Assembly (NCBI GenBank): GCA_963807865.1
Contig: CAWEDK010000032.1
Location: 1 to 64,000 of the forward strand
DNA from: VAZQ01 sp963807865
GTDB lineage: Bacteria; Pseudomonadota; Alphaproteobacteria; Rhizobiales; Xanthobacteraceae
Direction of reading: 5' to 3'
Length of the DNA stretch: 64,000 bases
The position numbers and the translations under genes are program-made. The first letter of the stretch is position 1. Each line of letters opens with the position of its first letter. The notes under the pieces are model-generated. The model searched no databases. It was given only the letters and a program-made list of their open reading frames with translations, and had not been told where the DNA came from. Positions 56,019 to 64,000 of the stretch are shown one piece after another.

Positions 56019-56441
56019 ATGCTCGTGAATACGCGCCAGGTTCGGATCGAGTGGGGCGACTGCGACCCGGCCGGCATTGTCTATTATCCGCGCTACCTGG
56101 CATTTTTCGACGCTTCGACCACGGCACTGATCGAGCGCGCGCTGGACATGACCAAGCATCAGTATCTCAGGGTCTACGATTTCAGCGGACATCCGCTGGT
56201 CCGCACCCACGCCCGCTTTCTCATCCCGACCCGGTTCGGCGACGACGTGTCGATCGAGACCACCGTCACGGCAATCCGCCGGTCGAGCTTCGATATCGGT
56301 CACCGCCTGAGCAAGACCGGCAAGCTGGCGGTCGAGGGCTTCGAGACTCGCGTCTGGGTGCGGGGCGATCCGGCCGGCACAGAGGGCATGAGGAGCGCGC
56401 CGCTGCCGCGTGAGGTCATCGAGCGGCTCAGCGCAGGCTGA
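56019..56441 (+). CDS. Hot-dog acyl-CoA thioesterase (4-hydroxybenzoyl-CoA thioesterase type)
   Basis: 140 residues, intact, starting MLVNTRQVRIEWGDCDPAG. The catalytic Asp lies in GDCDPAGIVYYPRYLAFFDA, the signature of the 4-hydroxybenzoyl-CoA thioesterase/YbgC group. It would release 4-hydroxybenzoate- or vanillate-type acids from the CoA ester made by the thiolase. It ends the plus-strand operon; a convergent gene follows 38 bases later. Confidence 0.85.
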   Translation: MLVNTRQVRIEWGDCDPAGIVYYPRYLAFFDASTTALIERALDMTKHQYLRVYDFSGHPLVRTHARFLIPTRFGDDVSIETTVTAIRRSSFDIGHRLSKTGKLAVEGFETRVWVRGDPAGTEGMRSAPLPREVIERLSAG

Positions 56442-56479
56442 AACGCGCCCGCTCTATCGACGTCATGGCCGGCATTCGC

Positions 56480-57684
56480 TCAAGGCGAAATGGCACCGTC
56501 GGCCGCAAAGCGGCCAAGCGCGACATGCGGCTCCTCCGCCCAGGTTGCCACCGGCAGCGGACCGCACACCAGCATGAAATAGTCGTACGGCGCGCGACGG
56601 TCGTTCGCCATGATGAACTGATAGTGCAGCCGGAAGAAATCGAGCCGGTTGCGGTTGATGAACTCGTCCGTCAGCATGTCGCGCAGCCGCAGGTTCCAGA
56701 CGAGCGGATTGCAGCGTGCGGCTCCGATTTCCACGCCGATCCCCGCGACCGGGTCGAAGTCCCAGAAATTCATCACGTCGAGCCGGGTCTGGCAGTCGAT
56801 CCACCGAACCGACGGTTCGACCGCAAGCCGGCCGAACAAAGCCCGCAGCTTTTCGGCGCGGGGATGGAGCGCCGCCCCCGGCGCGATCGAACCGAGCGTC
56901 AGCAAGACGACCGGCGGACCACGGCGGCCGACATCGGGATCGAGCTCGAGCGCGCGGACAATGACCGCGGGCGCAAGCGCGCCACCGCCGCTATGGCCGA
57001 TGACGACGATTTCGTCTGCCTCGTTGGCACGCGCAGCCGCGACGAGGCGCTGGGCGCACGCCTCGATCGGCTGGTCGAAGCAAGTCGGCTCGCCGCGCGC
57101 GAAAGCGCACAGATGCGGCCAGTGGTTGTTGATCTGGATCACGAACCAGCGGCCGGCGAGCCGGCGCAGCAGCACGAAGACCACGAGCGCCATCGCGAGG
57201 CCGATCAGGACGGTTACGACCAGCGGCAGGCCGGCATAGCGGGCAGCTAAATGCGCCACCAGCCAACCGCCGGCAATCGAGACACCCAGCCAGAGCAGCA
57301 GCATGGTCTGGAAGTAAAGCAGGACCGAGCCGAAATAGCCCGAGGCTCGCATGCACACGCCAGAGCGCGCCGCTGACGATGTAGTCGGCCGCCCAGGCAA
57401 TCGCGCGCGGAAGTTGCCGCCACAACGGCTCGGCCATGTTGGCCCGGATAATGTGTTCCTGCCGCAGGAAGTCGTAACGGGTGTTCACATCCCAATTGGG
57501 TCCTGCCGCCTCGATGTCCCAGCGCGCGAAGTCATCTGACTCCAGCGACAACGGAGCAAGCTGCGCGCGCAGCGGCCAAAGCTTCAGGAACCGGGACCAA
57601 GCCGCGTTCGAACAAGCGGTAGTACCCCTTGGCGCCTTGCGGGTCGTAACCTTCGACGTAGATGACGTGCCGCCGCCGGATCAC
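56480..57684 (-). CDS. Membrane-associated alpha/beta-hydrolase-like protein (frameshifted)
   Basis: About 400 residues. GTG start at 57684 gives HVIYVEGYDPQGAKGYYRLF. After a shift near 57,600, SDDFARWDIEAAGPNWDVNT and, after another near 57,360, two membrane helices (LYFQTMLLLWLGVSIAGGWL, VVTVLIGLAMALVVFVLLRR). The second half has VIGHSGGGALAPAVIVRALE with a nucleophile-type GHSGG and later DVMNFWDFDPVAG and FFRLHYQFIMANDRRAPYDY. It looks like a membrane-tethered lipase/esterase-like enzyme of unknown substrate. It starts 23 bases after the methyltransferase gene on the same strand. Confidence 0.65.
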
Positions 57685-57706
57685 GTGGCCCTCCGCCCTG
57701 CGAGCA

Positions 57707-58804
57707 TCACGCGTGTGGCGCGTCGGCGGCGACCGCCTCGATCACCGTCATTGCCGGATGCCGGGTCGGAATGGTCCGCGACAGGCGAAGGCCGACCTGC
57801 TCGAACAGGCGCGCGTATTCCTCGACCGTGCGCTCGCGTCCACCGCACAGCACCATGACCTGCAGATCGAGCCACCGGCCAGGACCAGGGCTGTCGTCGG
57901 AAGGCAGCGGCGCTTCCAGCACCAGCACTCGCGCATGGCTTTGCATGGCGCGGCGGACGTGCCCGAGAATCTTGAGGCATTCCGGATCGTCATAGTCGTG
58001 CAACAGATGGCGGATCAGGTAAGCATCGCCGCCAGTTGGCGCGGTCTCGAACACGTTGCCGGTGACGAAACTTACGTTTGGCAGCGGCCCGCCTTCGCCG
58101 CGTCCGGCCGCAGCGACTGCTTCCGCCATGTCAAACAGCGTTGCGCGCCGGTCCGGATACGCCGCCAGGATCGCGGAAAGCAACGCGCCGTTGCCGCCGC
58201 CGATATCGACGATATGGTCGAACCCCGAAAAGTCGTAGGCCGCGACAATCGCCGGCGTCTCCGGGCCATGCACCTCGAACATCATGCGGTTGAAACGCTT
58301 GGCTTCGGCGGGCTGCTCGCCGAGCCAGTCGAAGAACGGCCGGCCCTTGAGCGCCTCGAAGGCGGTTTCCTTGCCCGCCAATGCCTCGTCGAGATGCATC
58401 CACATGTCGGCGAAGTAGTCGTTGAGATAGATCGCGGTGGTCCGCATGGTGCCCGACTCCGCTGCGCCGAGCAGACGTCCAAGCGGCGTGAGCACGAAGC
58501 GCCCGCGCGCGGGTTCGCTGACGACGCCGACGGTCGAAAGCGCGCGCAGCAGGCGGTAGACCCGGTCCGGCACCAAACCGCGCGCAGCGGCAATCGCCGC
58601 ATGATCCTCGATGCCGCCGGCCATGACATCGGCAAGTCCAAGCCGCGCAAACGATCCGACCGCCCGCGTCACCCACAGGCTGCTCAGGAGCTGCAGCATC
58701 TTCTTGTGGAGCTGCGCCTGACTTGCCGGCGCGGCGGAATCCTTAACGCTCTTACCGTCCACGATCGTTCCGCCTCGATCCCACGCCTCGGGCTGCGCCC
58801 GCAA
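57707..58804 (-). CDS. O-methyltransferase (winged-helix dimerisation + SAM domain)
   Basis: 365 residues, intact; a GTG at 58759 (VDGKSVKD) is an alternative start. The N-terminal dimerisation domain has QLLSSLWVTRAVGSFARLGL and VPDRVYRLLRALSTVGVV. The SAM domain has DHIVDIGGGNGALLSAILAA, DAYLIRHLLHDYDDPECLKI and VLVLEAPLPSDDSPGPGRWL, the order seen in plant-type and CrtF-like O-methyltransferases. The catalytic His may be HLLHDY. Possible substrates are phenolics, which would be notable next to aromatic catabolism. Confidence 0.85.
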   Translation of the reverse strand: MRAQPEAWDRGGTIVDGKSVKDSAAPASQAQLHKKMLQLLSSLWVTRAVGSFARLGLADVMAGGIEDHAAIAAARGLVPDRVYRLLRALSTVGVVSEPARGRFVLTPLGRLLGAAESGTMRTTAIYLNDYFADMWMHLDEALAGKETAFEALKGRPFFDWLGEQPAEAKRFNRMMFEVHGPETPAIVAAYDFSGFDHIVDIGGGNGALLSAILAAYPDRRATLFDMAEAVAAAGRGEGGPLPNVSFVTGNVFETAPTGGDAYLIRHLLHDYDDPECLKILGHVRRAMQSHARVLVLEAPLPSDDSPGPGRWLDLQVMVLCGGRERTVEEYARLFEQVGLRLSRTIPTRHPAMTVIEAVAADAPHA

Positions 58805-59028
58805 CCAATTGCCCCCGCATAGACCAATTCGACGAATGGCGCCAGTTCAGACGGCGGAATCGCGAGTTCGGCAGTCCTGACGGGCCTCGCGCGTGCGCGA
58901 CGCGGTGACGCGCTTTAGGCCGCCGCGACGATGGTTGTACGAACGTCACCTTTACAGTGTTATCGACTTGAGGCTGAATGGAACCAACGGCTGGCCCTCA
59001 GCCCAAGCAGAAACCACGGAGGAGAGCG

Positions 59029-60081
59029 ATGCACCAGCATCATGCCACGCTTCGGTTTGCAACATTGGCCGCGTCGGCCGGACTGGCGATGCTGCTCGCG
59101 TCGCCCGCACTAGCCCAGGACAAGACCTTCGACCTCAAGCTGTCGCACTGGGTGCCGCGCGACGCATCCGCTGCAGAAGGCGATGGAGGAGTGGGGCGCT
59201 TCGGTCGAGAAGGCGTCGGGCGGCACGCATCAAGTTCAAGGTCTATCCCGGCGCAGCAGCTCGGCAAGGCGTTCGACCACTACGACATGGCGCGCGACGG
59301 CATCGCCGACTTCGCCTACATCAACCCGGGCTATCAGCCCGGCCGCTTCCCGATCATCGCCGCCGGCGAATTGCCGTTCCTGGTCGGCGACGCCAAGGGC
59401 GGCATCCGCGCCATCGACGCGTGGTATCGCAAGTACGCGCGCGACCGAGATGAAGGACGTGAAGTATTGCTTCTCGTTCATCCTCGATCCGCTGACCTGG
59501 CATTCGCAGCAACAAGAAGATCATGGTGCCGGGCGACATCAAGGGCATGAAGGTGCGGCCGTCGCAGGGCACCATCGCCACCTGGGTGACGCTGCTCGGC
59601 GGCACCAACGTGCAGGCCGAGCGCGACCGAAGTGCGCGACGTGATGGAGAAGGGCGTCGCCGAAGCGGTGACGTTCCCGTGGGGATCGGTGCCGCTGCTC
59701 GGCGTCGACAAGGTCACGAAGTATCACATGGACGCGCCGCTCCACGACCGCGACGTTCCAGTGGCTGATGAACCCGAAGACCTACGACGCCATGTCGGCG
59801 GCGCAGAAGAAGGTGATCGACGATCACTGCACGACCGAATGGGCCGGCAAGTTCGCCGGCCCGTGGGGCGACTACGAGCGCGCCGGCCTCGAGAAGGTGA
59901 AGGCGCTGCCCGGGCCACGAGGTCTATCCGATCACCGCCGACGCAGCTTGCCGAATGGAAGAAGTCGGCCGAGCCGCTGCACAAGCAGTGGGCGGACGCC
60001 GTGCGCAAGGCCGGCGGCGATCCGGACACGATCATGAAGGAGCTCAACGCAGCGCTCGCGCAGTACAAGGCTGGCATACTG
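59029..60081 (+). CDS. TRAP transporter substrate-binding protein DctP-like (frameshifted)
   Basis: Starts ATG 59029 with ribosome site GGAGGAG. Signal peptide (ATLAASAGLAMLLASPALAQ), then FDLKLSHWVPRDA; after shifts AMEEWGASVEKASGGT, PAQQLGKAFDHYDMARDGIA, KIMVPGDIKGMKVRPSQGTI and MEKGVAEAVTFPWGSVPLLG. At least eight one-base shifts, mostly extra bases, scatter the frame between 59,160 and 59,940. It binds a carboxylate (aromatic acid likely by context) for DctQM. The stop near 60,081 is approximate. Confidence 0.8.
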
Positions 60082-60213
60082 ACCGCCCGCGAGGTGATGC
60101 GTGATCGAGGGGAGCGATCGAGCAACGGAAGCGGCGGCGAGATCTCGCCGCCGTTGTGCAGCTGTCGGCGCGCGACTGCCAAGCGTGGCCGCGCACCGGC
60201 GGAGCCTCGTCGG

Positions 60214-60810
60214 ATGACCCAGCCCGATCAACCGGATCGCGGGCGCAGACGAGCCGTGCCGCTGGATGTGGCGCTCGGCGCCGACCTCCTCACGCGCAAT
60301 CCCATGGACCGGTTCATCGCGGCGATCGAATTGATCGCGGCGTTCTTCGTCGGGCTGGTCGCGGCCGACACGTTCGTCTCGGTGCTGCTGCGCTACTTCT
60401 TCAGCGTCTCAGATTCCCGACAGCCTACGATTTCGGCCGGCTGCTGCTCGGCATCCTGATCTTCTGGGGCATCGCGGCGACCAGCTATCGCGGCGCGCAC
60501 ATCACCGTCGACCTGCTGTGGGCCAATGTCGGCCCGAAGCTGCAGCGCGGCGATCGACGTGTTCGCGACGCTGGTCGCTGCTGTTCGTCGTGACGGTGCA
60601 GACCTACACGCTGTTCGACAAGGTGGTCGGCACCTACAACGACAACGTCCTGACCTTCGATCTGCGGCTGCCGACCTGGCCGTTCTTTGCGCTGGCCTGG
60701 CTCGGCGACGTCTCGGCCGTGCTGCTGATCGCCATGCGCACCTACCGGCTGGTCTTCAATCCCGAGCTGCATGGCGGCGCGATCAGCAAGAAATCAAGCC
60801 GGTGGAGTGA
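60214..60810 (+). CDS. TRAP transporter small permease DctQ-like (frameshifted)
   Basis: Starts MTQPDQPDRGRRRAVPLDVA at 60214. Membrane helices: FIAAIELIAAFFVGLVAADT; after shifts YDFGRLLLGILIFWGIAATS with YRGAHITVDLLWANVGPKLQ (DctQ motif), then LLFVVTVQTYTLFDKVVGTY and FFALAWLGDVSAVLLIAMRT. Ends EIKPVE at 60810, ten bases before DctM. Confidence 0.8.
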
Positions 60811-60820
60811 GGCCGCCAGC

Positions 60821-62129
60821 ATGAGCACCGACGCCATCGCCGTCATCGGCTTTGTCGCGCTGTTCGTGCTGATGCTGCTGCGCGTGCCGGTCGGCATGGC
60901 GATGGGCCTCGTCGGCGTCACCGGCTTCGGCTACATCGTCGGCGCCGGGCCGGCGCTCAAGATGGTCGGCCAGACCTCGATGCGCACGGTGACGGACTTC
61001 AATTTCGCCGTCGTGCCGATGTTCCTGCTGATGGGCGTCGTTCGCGACCACCTCCGGCATGAGCCGCGAGCTGTTCCGCGCCGGCAACGCCTTTCTCGGC
61101 CATCTGCGCGGCGGCCTCGGCATCGCCACGATCGCCGCCTGCGGCGGCTTTGCGGCGATCTGCGGCTCGTCGGTCGCGACCGCGGCGACGTTCTCGCGCG
61201 TCGCCTATCCGGAGATGCGGCGCTTCAACTATCCGCAGTCGTTCGCGACCGGCGTGATCGCCGCCGGCGGCACGCTCGGCATCATGATCCCGCCCTCGAC
61301 CGTGTTCGCGGTCTACGGGCTGATCACCGAGCAGGACGTCGGCAAGCTGTTCATCGCCGGCGTGCTGCCGGGCATGCTCGCCGTCGTGCATGTACATGAT
61401 CACCATCACGATCATCGGCTATGCGCGGCCGGGCTTCCTGCCGGCGGGCCAGCGCGCGTCGTGGTCGGAACGCCTGCGACGCGCTGAAGGACATCTGGGC
61501 GACGCTGCTGCTGTTCGCCTTCGTCATCGGCGGCATCTACGGCGGCATGTTCACCGCGACCGAAGCGGCCGGCATGGGCGCCGGCGGCGCGTTCCTCATC
61601 GGCGTCGTGCGCGGGAGGCTGTCGCGCGCCGACATCCGCCGCTCGCTGCTCGAAGCGACGCGCACCACCGCGGCGGTGTTCACGGTCCTGATCGGCGCGA
61701 TCCTGTTCGGCTATTTCCTCACCGTCACGCAGACGCCGCAGAAGGTGACCGACGTTCCTGACCGGGCTCGGCCTCGGCCGCTACGGCGTGCTCGCGCTGA
61801 TCATGCTGATGTATCTGGTGCTCGGATGCCTCATGGATGCGCTGGCCATGATCATCCTGACGGTGCCGATCATCTTCCCGGTGATCAAGGCAGCTCGGCT
61901 TCGACCCGATCTGGTTCGGCGTCATCATCGTGATGACGGTCGAGCTCGGGCCTGATCCATCCGCCGGTCGGGATGAACATATTCGTCATAAAAAGCGTGG
62001 TCGAGGACGTGAAGATATCGACGATATTCTACGGCGTGATGCCGTTCATCATCACCGATATGCTGCGCCTGATCATCCTGATCGCCTTCCCGATCATCGC
62101 GCTCTGGCTGCCGTCGACAGATGATGTGA
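60821..62129 (+). CDS. TRAP transporter large permease DctM-like (frameshifted)
   Basis: About 433 residues starting MSTDAIAVIGFVALFVLMLL. DctM hallmarks: RVPVGMAMGLVGVTGFGYIV, FNFAVVPMFLLMGVV, CGGFAAICGSSVATAATFSR, GVIAAGGTLGIMIPPSTVFA, LGCLMDALAMIILTVPIIFP and ELGLIHPPVGMNIFVIKSVV. Shifts near 61,045, 61,388, 61,472, 61,755, 61,893, 61,950 and 62,120. It forms the Na+-coupled channel for the DctP ligand. Confidence 0.82.
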
Positions 62130-62162
62130 CCGTTAATCCCTCGAATGATGCAGGAGGTGACC

Positions 62163-62626
62163 ATGTTTCGACTTACGCTCATTGCCGGCGCCGCCGCCAT
62201 CGCCGCTGCTCGCATTCGCGCCGCCCGCGACTGCCGCCGACGCCGCGCAGATGGAAGCGAACAAGAAGACCGTCGCGGCGCTCTACGACGCGGCGCTCAA
62301 CAAGAAGGACTTCGAGGAAGCCGTCGAAATATCTCGGCAGCCGAACTACACCCAGCACAATCCGACCGCCGCCGACGGCCCGGAGGGCCTCAAGGGCTTC
62401 ATCAACTTCCTCAAGGACAAGTTCCCGAACAACAAGAGCGAGATCAAGCGCATCTTCGCCGACGGCGACTACGTCATCGTGCACGTCCACGCGGTGCGCG
62501 AGCCGGGCACCCGCGGCAACGCGATCATCGACATCTTCCGGCTCGAGAACGGCAAGGTGGTCGAGCACTGGGACGTGGTGCAGCCGATCCCGGAGAAGGC
62601 CGCAGAACAACAACGGGATGTTCTAG
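62163..62626 (+). CDS. Secreted SnoaL-like (NTF2-fold) protein, frameshifted
   Basis: Starts MFRLTLIAGAAAIA at 62163 with an Ala-rich signal peptide interrupted by a shift (LLAFAPPATAADAAQ follows). The SnoaL domain reads KTVAALYDAALNKKDFEEAV, YTQHNPTAADGPEGLKGFIN, EIKRIFADGDYVIVHVHAVR and IIDIFRLENGKVVEHWDVVQ, the pattern of predicted aldol-condensing SnoaL-like enzymes. After one more shift it ends NNNGMF at TAG 62624-62626. It follows the TRAP genes by 33 bases. Confidence 0.75.
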
Positions 62627-62638
62627 CTTCGATCTCGC

Positions 62639-62744
62639 GTCCCGGGCGAGCGAAACGAGACCCGGGACCCAGGTTTCGTGCGAGACACCAAGCAACCGGG
62701 GCCCCGGATCGACGCGTTAGCTTCGCGCCGATGGTCCGGGACCA
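62639..62744. repeat. R2-type repeat, copy 3 (diverged)
   Basis: GTCCCGGGCGAGCGAAACGAGACCCGGGA at the left, CCCCGGATCGACGCG and GGTCCGGGACC at the right, the same plan as the copies at 32,921 and 43,934 but with altered inner parts. Confidence 0.65.
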
Positions 62745-62834
62745 CTGCCATCGTCGGTGGCTTTCCTACCCCCCCGTTATAGATGTAGCCGTGATTGGAA
62801 CGGATTTAATCCGGTTCCGGTCCGGGACCAGGCA

Positions 62835-64000
62835 ATGGAACGATCGTTCAAGAAAGAGGTACAGGCGCTGCGGCTCGGCGACGGCGAGACCTTCCACGGC
62901 GAAGGCATCCTCGCGGTCACCAAGGCGCTGCTGCAGTCGGGCGTGAGCTATGTCGGCGGCTATCAGGGCGCGCCGGTTTCGCACCTGCTCGACGTGCTGG
63001 TCGATGCCGAGGACATCATCGGCGACCTCGGCGTGCATCTGGAAACCTGCACCAACGAAGCCTCCGCGGCCGCCATGCTGGGCGCCTCGATCAACTATCC
63101 GCTGCGCGGCGCGGTGACCTGGAAATCGATCGTCGGCACCAACGTGGCGGCCGATGCGCTCTCGAACCTCGCCTCCCCGGGCGTGATCGGCGGCGCGATG
63201 ATCATCCTCGGCGAGGACTACGGCGAGGGCGCGAGCGTCATCCAGGAGCGCTCCTATGCCTACGCCCTGAAGTCCTCGATGTGGCTGCTCGATCCCCGCC
63301 CTGATCTTGCCCACCATCGTGCGCATGGTCGAGGAGGGCTTCGAACTGTCCGAGGCGAGCCACGCCCCGGTGATGCTGGAGCTTCGCATCCGCGCCTGCC
63401 ACGTCACCGGCGCGTTCACCGCCAAGAACAATCGCCGCGGGATCAATTCCGGCCAGAACCGCCTCGCCGGTCCGCCGCGCTTCGACTACGGCAAGCTCGC
63501 GCATCCGCCTGTGACCTTCACGCAGGAGCGGCTGAAGATCGAAGAGCGCATGCCGGCGGCGCAGGAATTCATCCGCGCGCGCAAGCTCAACGAAGTCATC
63601 CCCGGCGATCTCGACGATGTCGGCATCGTCGTGATGGGCGGGCTGACCAACAGCGTGTTGCGCGCGCTGACGCGGCTCGACCTCGCCGATTACTTCGGCG
63701 TCTCGCGCATTCCGATGCTGGTGCTCAACGTGGTGTACCCGCTGGTGCCCGAGGAATTGCGCGAGCTTCTGCGCCGGCAAGCGCGCCGTGCTGGTGGTCG
63801 AGGAAGGCTCACCCGCCTACATCGAGGACAAGCTCAACGTCGAGCTCCGCCGCGCCGACCTTCAGACCCGCGTGCTCGGCAAGGGCTGCCTGCCCTGCCG
63901 CCGGCGAGTATCAGTCGGAGCCGCTCATCAAGGGCCTTGCGGCCTTCATCACCGAGACCCGACCGGCGGGCATCGACGCCGACGCCATCGCGGCCCGGAC
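62835..64000 (+). CDS. Indolepyruvate:ferredoxin oxidoreductase alpha-subunit-like protein (5' part)
   Basis: Starts MERSFKKEVQALRLGDGETF and runs off the window. The pyruvate:ferredoxin-type domain I shows GILAVTKALLQSGVSYVGGY with QGAPVSHLLDVLVDAEDIIG, then LETCTNEASAAAMLGASINY, GAVTWKSIVGTNVAADALSN and GGAMIILGEDYGEGASVIQE. After a one-base insertion near 63,308, TIVRMVEEGFELSEASHAPV and LRIRACHVTGAFTAKN follow, with further shifts near 63,775 and 63,898 (GKRAVLVVEEGSPAYIEDKL, AGEYQSEPLIKGLAAFITET). It oxidatively decarboxylates 2-oxoacids such as aryl pyruvates with TPP and Fe-S clusters. The TPP-binding half lies beyond the window. Confidence 0.82.
   Translation, partial: MERSFKKEVQALRLGDGETFHGEGILAVTKALLQSGVSYVGGYQGAPVSHLLDVLVDAEDIIGDLGVHLETCTNEASAAAMLGASINYPLRGAVTWKSIVGTNVAADALSNLASPGVIGGAMIILGEDYGEGASVIQERSYAYALKSSMWLLDPRPDLAHHRAHGRGGLRTVRGEPRPGDAGASHPRLPRHRRVHRQEQSPRDQFRPEPPRRSAALRLRQARASACDLHAGAAEDRRAHAGGAGIHPRAQAQRSHPRRSRRCRHRRDGRADQQRVARADAARPRRLLRRLAHSDAGAQRGVPAGARGIARASAPASAPCWWSRKAHPPTSRTSSTSSSAAPTFRPACSARAACPAAGEYQSEPLIKGLAAFITETRPAGIDADAIAAR

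Noticed and set aside
59029..62129. Programmed frameshifting in the TRAP genes
   Set aside because: Shifts are too many, lie at non-slippery sites and have no conserved stem-loops; error is far more likely.

Overview
The window is a mosaic of three parts. Bases 1 to about 2,450 are very GC-rich and carry a block typical of Actinobacteria: the end of a nitrobindin-like gene, a Fur-family regulator, a broken ygfZ and the 3' part of a secreted TAP-like hydrolase. From about 2,500 onward everything that can be recognised is alphaproteobacterial (Hyphomicrobiales, most like Bradyrhizobium and relatives). The evidence is a BclA-type transporter, MbfA with an Irr-type iron box, LigABC-I, and many dispersed palindromic repeats. 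The join near 2.45-2.52 kb looks more like an assembly chimera than a transfer.

Bases 2.5-14.6 kb are a low-coding-density, lower-GC, decayed mobile island. It holds a DUF2130 remnant, an IS3-family element, a possible HUH-type Rep-like gene, a cluster of GGCGACA repeats, the C-terminal half of a CapV-like patatin, an excisionase-like HTH gene coupled to a ParB-N/AAA gene, an IS3 fossil split by an IS110-family element, and a fossil P4-type integrase directly beside tRNA-Phe(GAA). The tRNA at 14,659-14,734 marks the border to normal chromosome.

Bases 14.7-27 kb are chromosomal housekeeping and metabolic genes: yacG, BclA-like ABC exporter, pirin, a RuBisCO-like protein with a cupin partner, NUDIX, mbfA with its iron-control element, a metallophosphoesterase, an OtnI/Hyi-like isomerase and an acyl-CoA dehydrogenase.

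Bases 27-64 kb are an aromatic-compound catabolic region. Four close MetE-like (cobalamin-independent methyltransferase fold) paralogues and a fifth divergent one surround an intradiol ring-cleavage dioxygenase. Next come a branched-chain-type ABC importer (LivF, a LivM-LivG fusion, LivH, binding protein), then protocatechuate 4,5-cleavage genes (ligC, ligB, ligA, ligI) with a 3-oxoadipate-type CoA-transferase pair and thiolase, all on the minus strand. Divergently, on the plus strand, enoyl-CoA hydratase, feruloyl-CoA synthetase, thiolase, SDR and thioesterase form a CoA-dependent hydroxycinnamate side-chain shortening operon. A DctPQM TRAP importer, a SnoaL-like protein and the start of an IorA-like 2-oxoacid oxidoreductase follow. 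The inferred flow is hydroxycinnamate to benzoate-type acids to protocatechuate to pyrone dicarboxylate. The later 4,5-cleavage steps and any classical vanillate O-demethylase are not in the window.

Many otherwise well-conserved genes are broken by isolated one-base indels. Because conservation resumes in another frame each time, I read most of them as sequencing errors, and I give frame-corrected gene spans. True decay is likely only inside the 2.5-14.6 kb island.
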